Of a DNA stretch of 62,096 bases, positions 15,705-24,576 are shown one piece after another. The position numbers and the translations under genes are program-made. Within the stretch, counting starts at the first letter, position 1. The number at the start of each line of letters is the position of its first letter. The notes below the pieces were generated by a model. The model was not told where the DNA came from. It ran no database searches and worked only from the letters and a program-made list of their open reading frames with translations. The DNA comes from Actinomycetes bacterium (GTDB lineage Bacteria > Actinomycetota > Actinomycetes > Propionibacteriales > Propionibacteriaceae): positions 1-62,096 of the forward strand of contig JAUHXZ010000010.1 in NCBI GenBank assembly GCA_030426725.1, read 5' to 3'.

Positions 15705-16775
15705 TCAGAAGTCGAAGTCGCCGATGTTCTCCGCATCGAACACGTAGGGATCGCCGAGCAGGACGCTGGCACCCTCGTCGACGGTGTACGAGCCGAGCTT
15801 GCCCGCCTCGAAGGTGTCGCCGGCCTCGCCGGAGATCTCACCGGTGATGAGGGCCTGGGCGGCGTAGGCCGCCAGGTAGCCGAGATCGGCCGGGTTCCAC
15901 AGGGCGAACGCCTCGACGGTGCCGTCCTCGACGTACTCGCGCATCTGGTTCGGGGTGCCGAGCCCGGTCAGCATGACCTCGCCCTTGTAGTCCGAGGTGG
16001 ACAGGTAGCGGGCGGCGGCGGCGATGCCGACGGTGGTCGGGGACACGATGCCCTTGAGATCCGGGTAGGTCTGCAGCAGGGCCGCGGTCTTGTCGAACGA
16101 GGTCTGGTCGTCATCGTCGCCGTATGCGATCTCGACGAGCTCCACGTTCGGGTGGTTCGCCTCGAGCTCCGTCTGCATCATCTCGATCCAGGCGTTCTGG
16201 TTCGTGGCGTTGGCCGAGGCCGACAGGACGGCGATCTGGCCCTCGTCACCGATCTGTTCGGTGATGAGGTCGACCTGCACCTGGGCGATGCCCTCGGAGG
16301 TGGCCTGGTTGATGAACAGGTCGCGGCACTCGGGGTTGGTGTCGGAGTCGAAGGTGACGACCTTGACGCCCGCGTCACGCGCCTCGTTCAGCGCGTCGCA
16401 GATGGCCTCCGGGTCGTTGGCGGACACCACGAGGGCGCCGACGCCCTGCTGGGCAGCGGTCTGGATGAACGGGACCTGAGCGGTGGGCGACGCCTCGGTG
16501 GGGCCGACCTCCTCGTAGGTGCCGCCGAACTCCTCGATGGCCTCGGCGCCGCCGGCGTTCGAGGTGTCGAAGTACGGGTTGCCGAGGTTCTTGGGCAGGA
16601 AGGTGATGGCCAGGTTGGCGTCACCGCCGGCCATCGTCTCGGAGGCACCGTCGGTGGCCATCCCCGTGGAGTCGTCGGTGGAGCCGGAGCAACCGGTCAG
16701 GGCGAGCGCTGCCGAGGCGGCGATCGCGACGAGGCCGACACCGAAGCGTCCCGCCTTGCGTTCCTTGTTGAACAT
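15705..16775 (-). CDS. Sugar ABC transporter substrate-binding lipoprotein, rhamnose (RhaS) type
   Basis: 356 residues. The lipoprotein signal peptide has a basic start, a hydrophobic run, then LALTGC with Cys near 28. The mature protein is a periplasmic-binding-protein type I (ribose/rhamnose/AI-2 class): ITFLPKNLGNPYFD, then ALVVSANDPEAI, then VVTFDSDTN. The LPKNLGNPYFD opening is typical of RhaS-like proteins; autoinducer-2 binders of the Lsr type are the main alternative. It is last in a permease-permease-ATPase operon read on the minus strand, with AGAAAGGAA as RBS. No rhamnose catabolic genes are in view, so the substrate is inferred. Confidence 0.85.
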   Translation of the reverse strand: MFNKERKAGRFGVGLVAIAASAALALTGCSGSTDDSTGMATDGASETMAGGDANLAITFLPKNLGNPYFDTSNAGGAEAIEEFGGTYEEVGPTEASPTAQVPFIQTAAQQGVGALVVSANDPEAICDALNEARDAGVKVVTFDSDTNPECRDLFINQATSEGIAQVQVDLITEQIGDEGQIAVLSASANATNQNAWIEMMQTELEANHPNVELVEIAYGDDDDQTSFDKTAALLQTYPDLKGIVSPTTVGIAAAARYLSTSDYKGEVMLTGLGTPNQMREYVEDGTVEAFALWNPADLGYLAAYAAQALITGEISGEAGDTFEAGKLGSYTVDEGASVLLGDPYVFDAENIGDFDF

Positions 16776-16827
16776 CGTGTGTTTCCTTTCTGGCCCGTCG
16801 TTGGGCCAAATACTTTCCAGGTACGGG

Positions 16828-17895
16828 TCAGGCTGTGTCGCCGCTGGAGCCCGCCTGGCCCTTTTTCTTCCCTACGGCCGCGATGCGCTTGGTGCGCAAC
16901 CAGGCCAGGAAGCTTGCCGACACCACTGACAGGATGAGGACCGTGCCGACGATGACGTTGATGATGTCGCTGGTGACCCCCGCCAGCCGGAGGGCGCTGG
17001 ACAGCGACCCGATGAGGAGGACACCCGCGATGACCCCGTGCATGGCGCCACGGCCGCCGAAGATGGACACCCCGCCGAGCAGGACGGCGGCAATGATCTG
17101 CAGCTCCATTCCGATGGCGTTGTCGCCGCGGGAGTTGTTGTAGAGGAGGGTGAAGTAGACACCCGCCAGGCCGGACACCGCGCCGCTCATGACGAACAGC
17201 CAGAACTTCGTCATGCCCACGTTGATGCCCGAGAAGGAAGCGACCTCCTTGTTCAGTCCGATGGTGTAGAGCGAACGCCCGAAGGGCGTGAAGTGCAGCA
17301 GCGTCGCGAACACGACGAGCAGCACGAGGAACGGGATGATGATGACGGGGACCGGCGTGGCGGGGATGTTGGCCCGTGCCAGGTCGGTCCAGAAGTCCGG
17401 GAAGGTGCTGATCGCGGTCGTGCCGAGCAGTCCGACGGCGATGCCGCGGAACAGCGCCAGCGTGCCGATGGTCACGGCCAGCGACGGCAGGCCGACGAAG
17501 GTGACCAGTGAACCGTTGATGGCTCCCGCCAGGGTGCCGACGAGGATCGCCAGCAGGGCAGCCACGGGCAGCGGCCAACCCGCCTGGACACCGAGGCCGG
17601 TGATGACACTGGCGAGACCCAGTGTGCTGGCCACCGACAGGTCGATCTCCTCCGTGATGATGATCAGCGTCATCGGCAGGGCGATGAACAGGATCGGCGC
17701 GATCTCGCGGATCAGGAATGTGAGCGTGAGCGGGCTGGCGAAGTTGTCGACCCCGATGGACGCGACGACGAGGACCAGGACGAGCAGCCCGATGATGGCG
17801 GACTCGCGGGTCACCAGGACCCGGCGGAGTGCCGAGTGCTGGTAGGCCTTGTACTCGCGGGTGGGCTTGTCGAGCAGTGCGGCTGAAGTGCTCAT
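16828..17895 (-). CDS. Sugar ABC transporter permease, second of pair (RhaQ/RbsC type)
   Basis: 355 residues starting MSTSAALLDKPTREYKAY. About ten hydrophobic helices, with the BPD_transp_2 family loop EIDLSVASTLGLASVITGLG and the C-terminal signature AAVLLGGVSIFGGRGAMHGV. Its ATG overlaps the stop of the first permease by 4 bp (ATGA). It pairs with that permease to form the membrane channel served by the ATPase and binding protein of this operon. A longer reading frame upstream (to 18228) overlaps the other permease and is rejected. Confidence 0.88.
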   Translation of the reverse strand: MSTSAALLDKPTREYKAYQHSALRRVLVTRESAIIGLLVLVLVVASIGVDNFASPLTLTFLIREIAPILFIALPMTLIIITEEIDLSVASTLGLASVITGLGVQAGWPLPVAALLAILVGTLAGAINGSLVTFVGLPSLAVTIGTLALFRGIAVGLLGTTAISTFPDFWTDLARANIPATPVPVIIIPFLVLLVVFATLLHFTPFGRSLYTIGLNKEVASFSGINVGMTKFWLFVMSGAVSGLAGVYFTLLYNNSRGDNAIGMELQIIAAVLLGGVSIFGGRGAMHGVIAGVLLIGSLSSALRLAGVTSDIINVIVGTVLILSVVSASFLAWLRTKRIAAVGKKKGQAGSSGDTA

Positions 17896-18929
17896 CACTT
17901 CGCTCCTTCCCTCGACTCGACGAGCCGTTGGTGCTGGCGCACCGCGAGAACGCGGTCGAGAACGATGGCGCCGATGATGAGGATGCCCACCACTGCGCGC
18001 TGCCAGAAATCCTGGATTCCGATGATGGGCAGAGCCCGGTTGATGGTGAGCAGGAGGTAGGCGCCGATCGCCGCCCCCCACACGGTGCCGACGCCGCCGG
18101 AGATCGCGACGCCGCCGATGACGGCCGCGCCGATCGCCTGCAGCTCCCAGCCGTAACCGGCGTTGGAGCTGACGGTGCCGTAGCGGGCCGCGTACAGCAC
18201 GCCGGCCATGCCCGCCAGGGCGCCGCACACGATGAACGCGGCGAGCACGTTGCGGGTGACCTTGAGGCCGTAGAGGTGTGCGGCGTCGGGATCCGAGCCG
18301 ATGGCATAGAGCTCTCGGCCGCTGCGCAGGTTCTTGAGGTACCAGGCGGCGATCACCAGCACGACGACCGCGATGATCGTCAGCACCGGGATGCGGAGGA
18401 TCTCCTGGGTGCCGAGCTCCCGGAAGGAGGCGGGCATGTCGGAGGCGTTGATCCGGTCGCTACCTGCCCACGCGACGTTGATGCCGCGGTAGATGTACAT
18501 CGTGCCGAGCGTGATCACCAGGGCGGGCACCTTGCCGAAGGCGACCAGCGCGCCGTTGATCAGCCCGAGGAGTCCGCCGAGTGCGATCCCGGCGAGGAAG
18601 ACGAACACCGGCTGGATGCCGGGGAAGTCGATGAACATGCGACCGGTCATGTAGGCGGTCAGACCCACGGTCGAGCCGACGGACAGGTCGACGTTGCGCG
18701 TGATGATGACCACGCCGACGCCGACCGCGGTGACCATGAGCAGCGACGGGGTGAGGAGCAGGTCACGGAACCCGTCGTTGGAGAACAGGAAGGAGGGATT
18801 GACGGCCGTCGCGGCGACGATGACGGCGATCAGCGCGATGGCGATGCCGGTCTCGCGGGCCTTGATGATGTGGGTGAGGCTGGCGAACGGGGACTTCTGC
18901 TCGGCGGCCCCCCATGAAGTGCTGGTCAC
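17895..18929 (-). CDS. Sugar ABC transporter permease, first of pair (RhaP/RbsC type)
   Basis: 344 residues with around ten hydrophobic segments and family motifs NVDLSVGSTVGLTAYMTGRM and AAVIGGVAISGGVGTVWGAA. The N-terminal 30 residues are polar and cytoplasmic. It overlaps the ATPase gene by 4 bp at its start and the second permease by a nucleotide overlap at its end, so the four genes are translationally coupled. Confidence 0.88.
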   Translation of the reverse strand: MTSTSWGAAEQKSPFASLTHIIKARETGIAIALIAVIVAATAVNPSFLFSNDGFRDLLLTPSLLMVTAVGVGVVIITRNVDLSVGSTVGLTAYMTGRMFIDFPGIQPVFVFLAGIALGGLLGLINGALVAFGKVPALVITLGTMYIYRGINVAWAGSDRINASDMPASFRELGTQEILRIPVLTIIAVVVLVIAAWYLKNLRSGRELYAIGSDPDAAHLYGLKVTRNVLAAFIVCGALAGMAGVLYAARYGTVSSNAGYGWELQAIGAAVIGGVAISGGVGTVWGAAIGAYLLLTINRALPIIGIQDFWQRAVVGILIIGAIVLDRVLAVRQHQRLVESREGAK

Positions 18930-20446
18930 GCGACGTCCTCCTCGGCGGTCGCGGCGAACATGACGGCCTCGGGCGTGGCCTCGGAGCGGTCGAATTCTCC
19001 GGTGATCTCACCGGCGCGCATGACGAGGACGCGGTCGGCCATGCCGAGGACCTCGGGTAGTTCGGACGAGATCATCAGGATCGCGAGCCCCTCCTGGGCG
19101 AGTTTGGAGATGAGGCGGTGCACCTCGGCCTTGGTGCCGACGTCGATGCCGCGGGTGGGCTCGTCGATGATGAGCACCTTCGGGTTGGAGGCGAGCCACT
19201 TGGCGAGGACGACCTTCTGCTGGTTGCCGCCGGAAAGGGTGCCGCCCTCGGCGTCGAGCGCCGCGGTCTTCACCTCGAGGCGGCTGGCCCAGATGGCCGC
19301 GGCCTCGTTCTCGATCGAACTCCAGATGAGGCCGGCCTTCGCGAGCCGGTTGCGGATCGCCATGGTGATGTTGAGGGCGACCGACTGGTCGAGCACCTGG
19401 CCCTGCTTGCGCCGATCCTCGGGGACGAGCGCCACACCCTCCGCCATGGCGGCCCGGGGGTTGTCCTTGGGCAGCACCTTGCCGTTGACCTTGACGGTGC
19501 CGCTCTCGTAGGGGTCGACGCCGAAGATAGCGCGGACCACCTCGCTGCGACCCGCACCGACCAGCCCGGCCAGGCCGACGATCTCGCCCGACCGGACGGA
19601 GAACGAGATGTTCTTGAACACGCCCTTCTGGTTGAGCCCCTCGACGACGAGCACGTCGTCGCCGATCTCGGCCTCAAGCTTGGGGAACATCTCGGTGACG
19701 TCGCGGCCGACCATGAGGCGGACGAGGTCGTCCACGCTGGTTTCGGCGATCGGCATGGTGTCGATGTAGGACCCGTCGCGCATGACGGTGACGGTGTCGC
19801 ACAGCTCGAACACCTCGTCGAAGCGGTGCGAGATGAACACCAGTGCGCGGCCCTCGTCGCGGAGCTGGCGAGCGACGGCGAACAGCCGCTCGACCTCGAC
19901 GCCGCTGAGCGCGGCGGTGGGCTCGTCCATGATCAGCACGCGAGCGTCGAGGGAGATGGCCTTGGCGATCTCGATGATCTGCTGGTCGGCGATCGACAGG
20001 CCCTCGGTGAGGCGGTCCGGATCGATCCGCACGCCGAGGCGCTCGAAGATCTCGGTGGCCTCCTGGCGCATGGCCTTGCGGTCGATGCGACCGAGGCGGC
20101 CCGTCGGCTGGCGGCCCATGAAGATGTTCTCGGTGACCGACAGGTCCGGGAAGAGCGTCGGCTCCTGGTAGATGACCGCGATGCCGGCGGCCTTGGACTG
20201 GGCGGTGCTGTGGAAGTCCACCGGGTCACCCTCTAGCCGGAAGTCGCCCGCGTCGCGGCGGTAGAGCCCGGCGACGATCTTGACAAGTGTCGACTTGCCC
20301 GCGCCGTTCTCACCGATCAGCGCGTGGATCGAGCCCTTCTGGAGGGTCAAACTGCCCGAGCGGAGCGCGACGACAGGCCCGAAGGACTTCACGACGCGTG
20401 ACAGCTCGAGCGCCGGCGTCGCCGGGTCGGATACCGTGTCGGTCAC
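18926..20446 (-). CDS. Sugar ABC transporter ATPase with two fused nucleotide-binding domains
   Basis: 506 residues, tandem ABC domains. The first has Walker A IGENGAGKSTL (about 37-47), signature LSIADQQ and Walker B LIMDEPTAAL. The second has the usual degenerate Walker A of sugar importers (LAGLVGAGRSEV), signature LSGGNQQKV and Walker B LIIDEPTRGID. This layout defines the RbsA/RhaT/MglA class. It is the first gene of the minus-strand operon, and transcription should begin in the region shared with the divergent LacI gene. Confidence 0.92.
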   Translation of the reverse strand: MTDTVSDPATPALELSRVVKSFGPVVALRSGSLTLQKGSIHALIGENGAGKSTLVKIVAGLYRRDAGDFRLEGDPVDFHSTAQSKAAGIAVIYQEPTLFPDLSVTENIFMGRQPTGRLGRIDRKAMRQEATEIFERLGVRIDPDRLTEGLSIADQQIIEIAKAISLDARVLIMDEPTAALSGVEVERLFAVARQLRDEGRALVFISHRFDEVFELCDTVTVMRDGSYIDTMPIAETSVDDLVRLMVGRDVTEMFPKLEAEIGDDVLVVEGLNQKGVFKNISFSVRSGEIVGLAGLVGAGRSEVVRAIFGVDPYESGTVKVNGKVLPKDNPRAAMAEGVALVPEDRRKQGQVLDQSVALNITMAIRNRLAKAGLIWSSIENEAAAIWASRLEVKTAALDAEGGTLSGGNQQKVVLAKWLASNPKVLIIDEPTRGIDVGTKAEVHRLISKLAQEGLAILMISSELPEVLGMADRVLVMRAGEITGEFDRSEATPEAVMFAATAEEDVA

Positions 20447-20473
20447 TAGGGGTTCTCCTCTTTGAGTGGGCTG

Positions 20474-20511
20474 GCTTCAACATCGAAGCTGCTACCCTTG
20501 AATCGATTCAA
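20474..20511. promoter_or_regulatory. LacI-type operator(s) between the sugar ABC operon and the lacI-family gene
   Basis: A perfect 14-bp palindrome, TTGAATCGATTCAA, lies at 20498-20511 with the central CG typical of LacI-family sites. A second, imperfect inverted repeat GCTTC-N6-GAAGC lies at 20474-20489, and a half-site-like TTTCAAG follows at 20516. The sites sit 50 bp before the ATPase gene and about 90 bp before the regulator gene, so one regulator could control both directions. Confidence 0.75.
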
Positions 20512-20598
20512 CTCGTTTCAAGCTACGATAGGTACACCCACCCGCAAGGTCAAGTCACCGGAGACAAAAGATGCGGAATCGTTAGGGCCCCTGGATCC

Positions 20599-21612
20599 AT
20601 GGCCAGCGTCAGCATTCGTGACGTCGCACACCGCGCCGGCGTGTCCGTCGGCACGGTGTCGAACGTACTCAACCGCCCGGATGCGGTATCCCCCGAGTCC
20701 GCCATGCGGGTCCAGGAGGCGATCGATGCCCTCGGGTACGTGCGCAACGAGGCAGCCCGCAAGCTGCGGCAGGGCATCAGCGCCACCGTCGGCTTCGTGG
20801 TGCTCGACGGACAGAACCCCTATTACAACGACGTGGTGCGAGGAGCGAGCGACGAGGCGACGCAGCGTGGGATCGCGATCCTCTTCGGCGACAGCGCCGA
20901 GGAACCGGTCCGCGAGCGGATGTACATCGATCTCTTCGAGGAGCACCAGGTCCGCGGCCTGCTCGTCGCCCCGTTCGGCGACGTGTTCAGCCGCCTGGAG
21001 AGGCTCCGCGAACGTGGCGTCCCCGCCGTCCTGGTGGGCCGCTACAGCGGGCAGAACCGGTTCAGCTCGGTCTCGGTCGACAACATCTCCGGCGGGCGGA
21101 TGGCCGTCGAGCACCTCGTCGACGTGGGGCGACGGCGCATCGCGTTCGTCGGCGGCCCCCTCGAACTGCGTGAGGTCACGGATCGGCTGGCCGGAGCTCG
21201 GATCGCGGCGGAGGACGCCGGCAACGTCGGCATCGAAGTGGTTCCCACGAACGCCACGACCGTCGAGGAGGGCGCGGCCGCGGGCCTGCGCCTCCTAGAT
21301 CGCCCGGCGCGGGAACGGCCGGACGCCATCTTCGCCGCCAACGATCTCCTTGCGCTCGGCGTGCTCCAGGCGCTCGTCGAGGACGGGCGCATGCGGGTGC
21401 CGGAGGAGATCGCGCTCATCGGATTCGATGACATCGCCTTCGCCGCCGCGGCGGCCGTGCCCCTCACCTCCCTGCGCCAGCCGAGCTCGACCATCGGGAA
21501 GACGGCGCTGCGCATCCTGCTCGAGGAGGCCGACGACCCGGGCCTCATCCCCCGGCAGACCGTGTTCCAGCCGGAGCTGATCGTCCGCCGGTCGACCGGG
21601 CGTCCGACCTGA
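20599..21612 (+). CDS. LacI-family transcriptional regulator
   Basis: 337 residues. The N-terminal LacI HTH SIRDVAHRAGVSVGTVSNVLN (residues 4-24) is followed by the hinge helix (RVQEAIDALGYVRNEAARKLR) and a periplasmic-binding-like effector domain ending in LIVRRSTGRP. I chose ATG 20599, which starts just before the HTH; upstream codons in frame are not homologous. It diverges from a rhamnose-type ABC operon with a perfect palindrome in between, so it most likely represses that operon and itself, released by the imported sugar or a derivative. Confidence 0.9.
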   Translation: MASVSIRDVAHRAGVSVGTVSNVLNRPDAVSPESAMRVQEAIDALGYVRNEAARKLRQGISATVGFVVLDGQNPYYNDVVRGASDEATQRGIAILFGDSAEEPVRERMYIDLFEEHQVRGLLVAPFGDVFSRLERLRERGVPAVLVGRYSGQNRFSSVSVDNISGGRMAVEHLVDVGRRRIAFVGGPLELREVTDRLAGARIAAEDAGNVGIEVVPTNATTVEEGAAAGLRLLDRPARERPDAIFAANDLLALGVLQALVEDGRMRVPEEIALIGFDDIAFAAAAAVPLTSLRQPSSTIGKTALRILLEEADDPGLIPRQTVFQPELIVRRSTGRPT

Positions 21613-21651
21613 TCCCACCTCCTGCACATTCATCCACCCCCCCGTGGTCAA

Positions 21652-21661
21652 ACGTGCACGT
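21652..21661. promoter_or_regulatory. Palindrome upstream of glpA
   Basis: ACGTGCACGT, a perfect 10-bp palindrome about 100 bp before glpA in a 145-bp intergenic region. It could be a regulator site for the glp operon. A site this short may be chance, and no GlpR-like gene is adjacent. Confidence 0.3.
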
Positions 21662-21757
21662 ATGCGGCGCGCGGCCCCCAAATGCGCGTTTTACATTGTC
21701 ACGCCCATTGCGGGTTGGGCATGGTAGACCAGTGCTGAGGCCAAAGGAGGGGACACA

Positions 21758-23335
21758 ATGAAGCGTCTCGAGACCGACGTCGTCGTCATCGGAGGAGGGT
21801 CGACCGGCCTGGGTGTCGTCCGCGATGCAGCCATGCGCGGGTACCGTGCAGTTCTGCTGGAACGCGTCGACCTCGGCCAGGGAACCACCGGCCGGTTCCA
21901 CGGACTGCTCCACTCCGGTGGACGCTATGTGGTGAGCGACCCGGGCTCCGCCACGGAGTGCGCCGAGGAGAACGCGATCCTCCGCCGCATCCAGGCCGAC
22001 GCCGTCGAGGACACCGGCGGATTCTTCGTCACACTCGCCGGAGACGATCCGGCCTACGCCGACCAGTTCCTGGAGGGCGCCAAGGCGACTGGCGTGCCCG
22101 CCGTCGAGATCCCCGTGGCGGAGGCGCTGCGCCGCGAGCCCCGCCTCGACCCCCGCATCCAGCGGGCCATCGAGGTGCAGGACGGCTCGGTCGACGGCTG
22201 GCAGCTCGTCTGGGGCGCCGCCCGCTCCGCGATGAACCACGGCGCGAAGGTCCTCACCTACCACCGGGTCACGAAGATCGAGCGCGAGGGCGACCGCGTC
22301 TCCGCGGTGATGTGCCGCGACGAGAAGAACGGCGAGGACGTCCAGATCGACTGCTCGTTCGTCCTCAACTGCGCCGGCCCCTGGGCGGGCCAGATCGCCA
22401 CCATGGCCGGCGCCGACCCCGTCGCCGTCATCCCCGGCCGCGGAATCATGGTCGCGATGAACCACCGCCTGGTGAACACGGTCATCAACCGCTGCGTCTA
22501 CCCCACCGACGGCGACATCCTCGTCCCCGTGCACACCGTGTCGGTCATCGGCACCACCGACGTCCACGAGACGGACCCCGACCACCTCCCCATCCCGCGC
22601 GCGGAGGTCCAGCAGATGCTGGACGCCGGCGAGGCGATGATTCCCGGCTTCCGCAAGGCCCGCGCCCTGCACGCCTGGTCGGGCTCGCGGCCCCTCATCA
22701 AGGACGACCGCGTCTCCGTCGAGGACACCCGCCACATGAGCCGCGGCATGGCGGTCATCGACCACTCGAAGCGCGACGGGCTCAAGGGAATGCTCACCAT
22801 CGGTGGCGGCAAGCTCACCACCTACCGGCTCATGGCCGAGCACATCGTCGACGCCATGAACGATCAGCTCGGCGAGAACCGTCCCTGCACGACGGCCGAG
22901 GAACCGGTGCCGGGCAGCGAGGACCGCAAGCTGTACACAGTCACGCACCGCCTCGGGGAGCGCGAGGAGGACCGCCTCGACGACCCGATCATCTGCGAGT
23001 GCGAGCTGATGAGCCGCTCGATGTTCGTCGAGCTGCTGCACGAGCAGCCCAACGCCACGCTCGACGACCTGCGCCGCCAGCTCCGCCTCGGCATGGGCCC
23101 CTGTCAGGGCGGATTCTGCGCCGCCCGCGCCGCCGGGCTGGCCTGCTCCGAGCAGGTGGCCGACTCCGAGCGCGCCACCGGGCTGCTGCGGCTGTTCCTC
23201 AAGCACCGCTGGATCGGCATCTGGCCCATCCTGTACGGCCAGCAGGTCCGTCAGACCGCACTCGACCACTGGATCTTCGCCGGAACGCTCGACGTCGAGC
23301 ACCTGCCCCAGCCTGAAGAGGAGATTGTTCGATGA
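21758..23335 (+). CDS. glpA: Anaerobic glycerol-3-phosphate dehydrogenase, subunit A
   Basis: 525 residues. The FAD-binding N-terminus is VVVIGGGSTGLGVVRDAAMRG (8-28), followed by RFHGLLHSGGRYVVSD and a C-terminal BFD-like [2Fe-2S] domain with CECE near 411 and CQGGFC near 449. GlpA oxidises sn-glycerol 3-phosphate to dihydroxyacetone phosphate in the GlpABC complex, which donates electrons to menaquinone. A strong RBS (AAAGGAGG) is 6 nt before the ATG. It is the first gene of a three-gene operon, overlapping glpB by 4 bp. This anaerobic enzyme supports glycerol use with fumarate or nitrate as acceptor. Confidence 0.95.
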   Translation: MKRLETDVVVIGGGSTGLGVVRDAAMRGYRAVLLERVDLGQGTTGRFHGLLHSGGRYVVSDPGSATECAEENAILRRIQADAVEDTGGFFVTLAGDDPAYADQFLEGAKATGVPAVEIPVAEALRREPRLDPRIQRAIEVQDGSVDGWQLVWGAARSAMNHGAKVLTYHRVTKIEREGDRVSAVMCRDEKNGEDVQIDCSFVLNCAGPWAGQIATMAGADPVAVIPGRGIMVAMNHRLVNTVINRCVYPTDGDILVPVHTVSVIGTTDVHETDPDHLPIPRAEVQQMLDAGEAMIPGFRKARALHAWSGSRPLIKDDRVSVEDTRHMSRGMAVIDHSKRDGLKGMLTIGGGKLTTYRLMAEHIVDAMNDQLGENRPCTTAEEPVPGSEDRKLYTVTHRLGEREEDRLDDPIICECELMSRSMFVELLHEQPNATLDDLRRQLRLGMGPCQGGFCAARAAGLACSEQVADSERATGLLRLFLKHRWIGIWPILYGQQVRQTALDHWIFAGTLDVEHLPQPEEEIVR

Positions 23336-24576
23336 AAGACGCCGTCGTCATCGGGGCCGGGCTCGCCGGCCTGACCGCGGCCCTCCGGCTGGCCCGCGCC
23401 GGCAAGTCGGTCACCCTGGTCACCAAGGGCCCGGGAGGGCTGCACCTGTCCCAGGGCACCGTCGACATCCTGGGCTACGCGCCGGACCGCGTCGCCGCCC
23501 CGCTGGAGGCCGTCGGATCCCTACCCGCGGAGCACCCCCACGCGTCGGTCGGCGCCGAAGCCGTCGGCGGGGCCGTCTCCTGGCTCGCCGCCGAGCTCGG
23601 CCCCGACCTCCTCGTCGGCGATCCTGCCCGCAACGTCAACCTCCCCACGGCCGTCGGCTCCATCCGCCCGACGGCGCTGGCGCAGCCGTCGATGATGGCC
23701 GGCGAGGTGACCGGCGGCAAGACGTTCTCCGTCGTCGGGATCAAGCAGATCAAGGACTTCCCCGCGGACCTCATCGCCGGGAACCTCGCCCGCAGCACCG
23801 CCCCCGACGGCGGCGCGCTGACGGCGCGCTCAGCCTGGATCGATCTGCCGGCCCGCAAGGGCGAGGCGGACCCGACCCCGCTCACCTACGCCCGGGCCAT
23901 GGACGACGAGGCGTTCGCCGCCACGTTCGCCAAGGCGGTCGCCGCCGTCGCCGGCAAGGCCGACGTCGTGGCCCTGCCCGCCGTGCTCGGCGCGAAGCGG
24001 CTGGACGTGTGGCGGCAGGTCGCCGAACTCATCGGCACCGACGTGTGCGAGATCCCGATGCCCCCGCCGTCGGTGCCCGGAATCCGGCTCTACGATGCGT
24101 TGCTGGCCAAGGTCCGCGACGCCGGGGTGCGGTTCGTCCAGGGCAGCCGCATAACCGGGTTCGAGAGCGACGGCGACACGGTGACCTCCGTGACGCTCGC
24201 CGCGGCCGGCGGTCCGCGCCCGCTGACGGCGCGGTCGTTCGTGTTCGCGCCCGGCGGCTTCGAGAGCGGGGCGGTCGACGTCGACTCGAAGGGCGGCATC
24301 ACCGAGCCCGTGTTCGGGCTCCCCCTGACCGCCTCCGACGCCACCCCCCTCATCCAGTCCGTGTACTGGGGCCCGCACCCCCTGTTCGAGGTGGGCGTAC
24401 GCACGGACGCCGCGGGCCGGCCGACTGACGCAGGCGGCGCCGTCGTCCACCCCAACCTGTATGTCGCCGGCGGCCTCATCGCGGGGGCCGAACGCTGGCG
24501 AGAGAAGTCAGGTGACGGAGTCGCCGTCGCCACGGCCGTCCGGGCCGCCGATCAGATCACCGGAGGTTCACGATGA
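23332..24576 (+). CDS. glpB: Anaerobic glycerol-3-phosphate dehydrogenase, subunit B
   Basis: 414 residues. The N-terminal FAD/Rossmann motif is VVIGAGLAGLTAALRLARAGKSV (4-26) and the C-terminal FAD-contact region is NLYVAGGLIAGAERWREKSGDGVAVATA. GlpB is the middle subunit of GlpABC. The gene overlaps glpA and glpC by 4 bp each (ATGA), implying coupled translation. Length matches the family. Confidence 0.93.
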   Translation: MKDAVVIGAGLAGLTAALRLARAGKSVTLVTKGPGGLHLSQGTVDILGYAPDRVAAPLEAVGSLPAEHPHASVGAEAVGGAVSWLAAELGPDLLVGDPARNVNLPTAVGSIRPTALAQPSMMAGEVTGGKTFSVVGIKQIKDFPADLIAGNLARSTAPDGGALTARSAWIDLPARKGEADPTPLTYARAMDDEAFAATFAKAVAAVAGKADVVALPAVLGAKRLDVWRQVAELIGTDVCEIPMPPPSVPGIRLYDALLAKVRDAGVRFVQGSRITGFESDGDTVTSVTLAAAGGPRPLTARSFVFAPGGFESGAVDVDSKGGITEPVFGLPLTASDATPLIQSVYWGPHPLFEVGVRTDAAGRPTDAGGAVVHPNLYVAGGLIAGAERWREKSGDGVAVATAVRAADQITGGSR

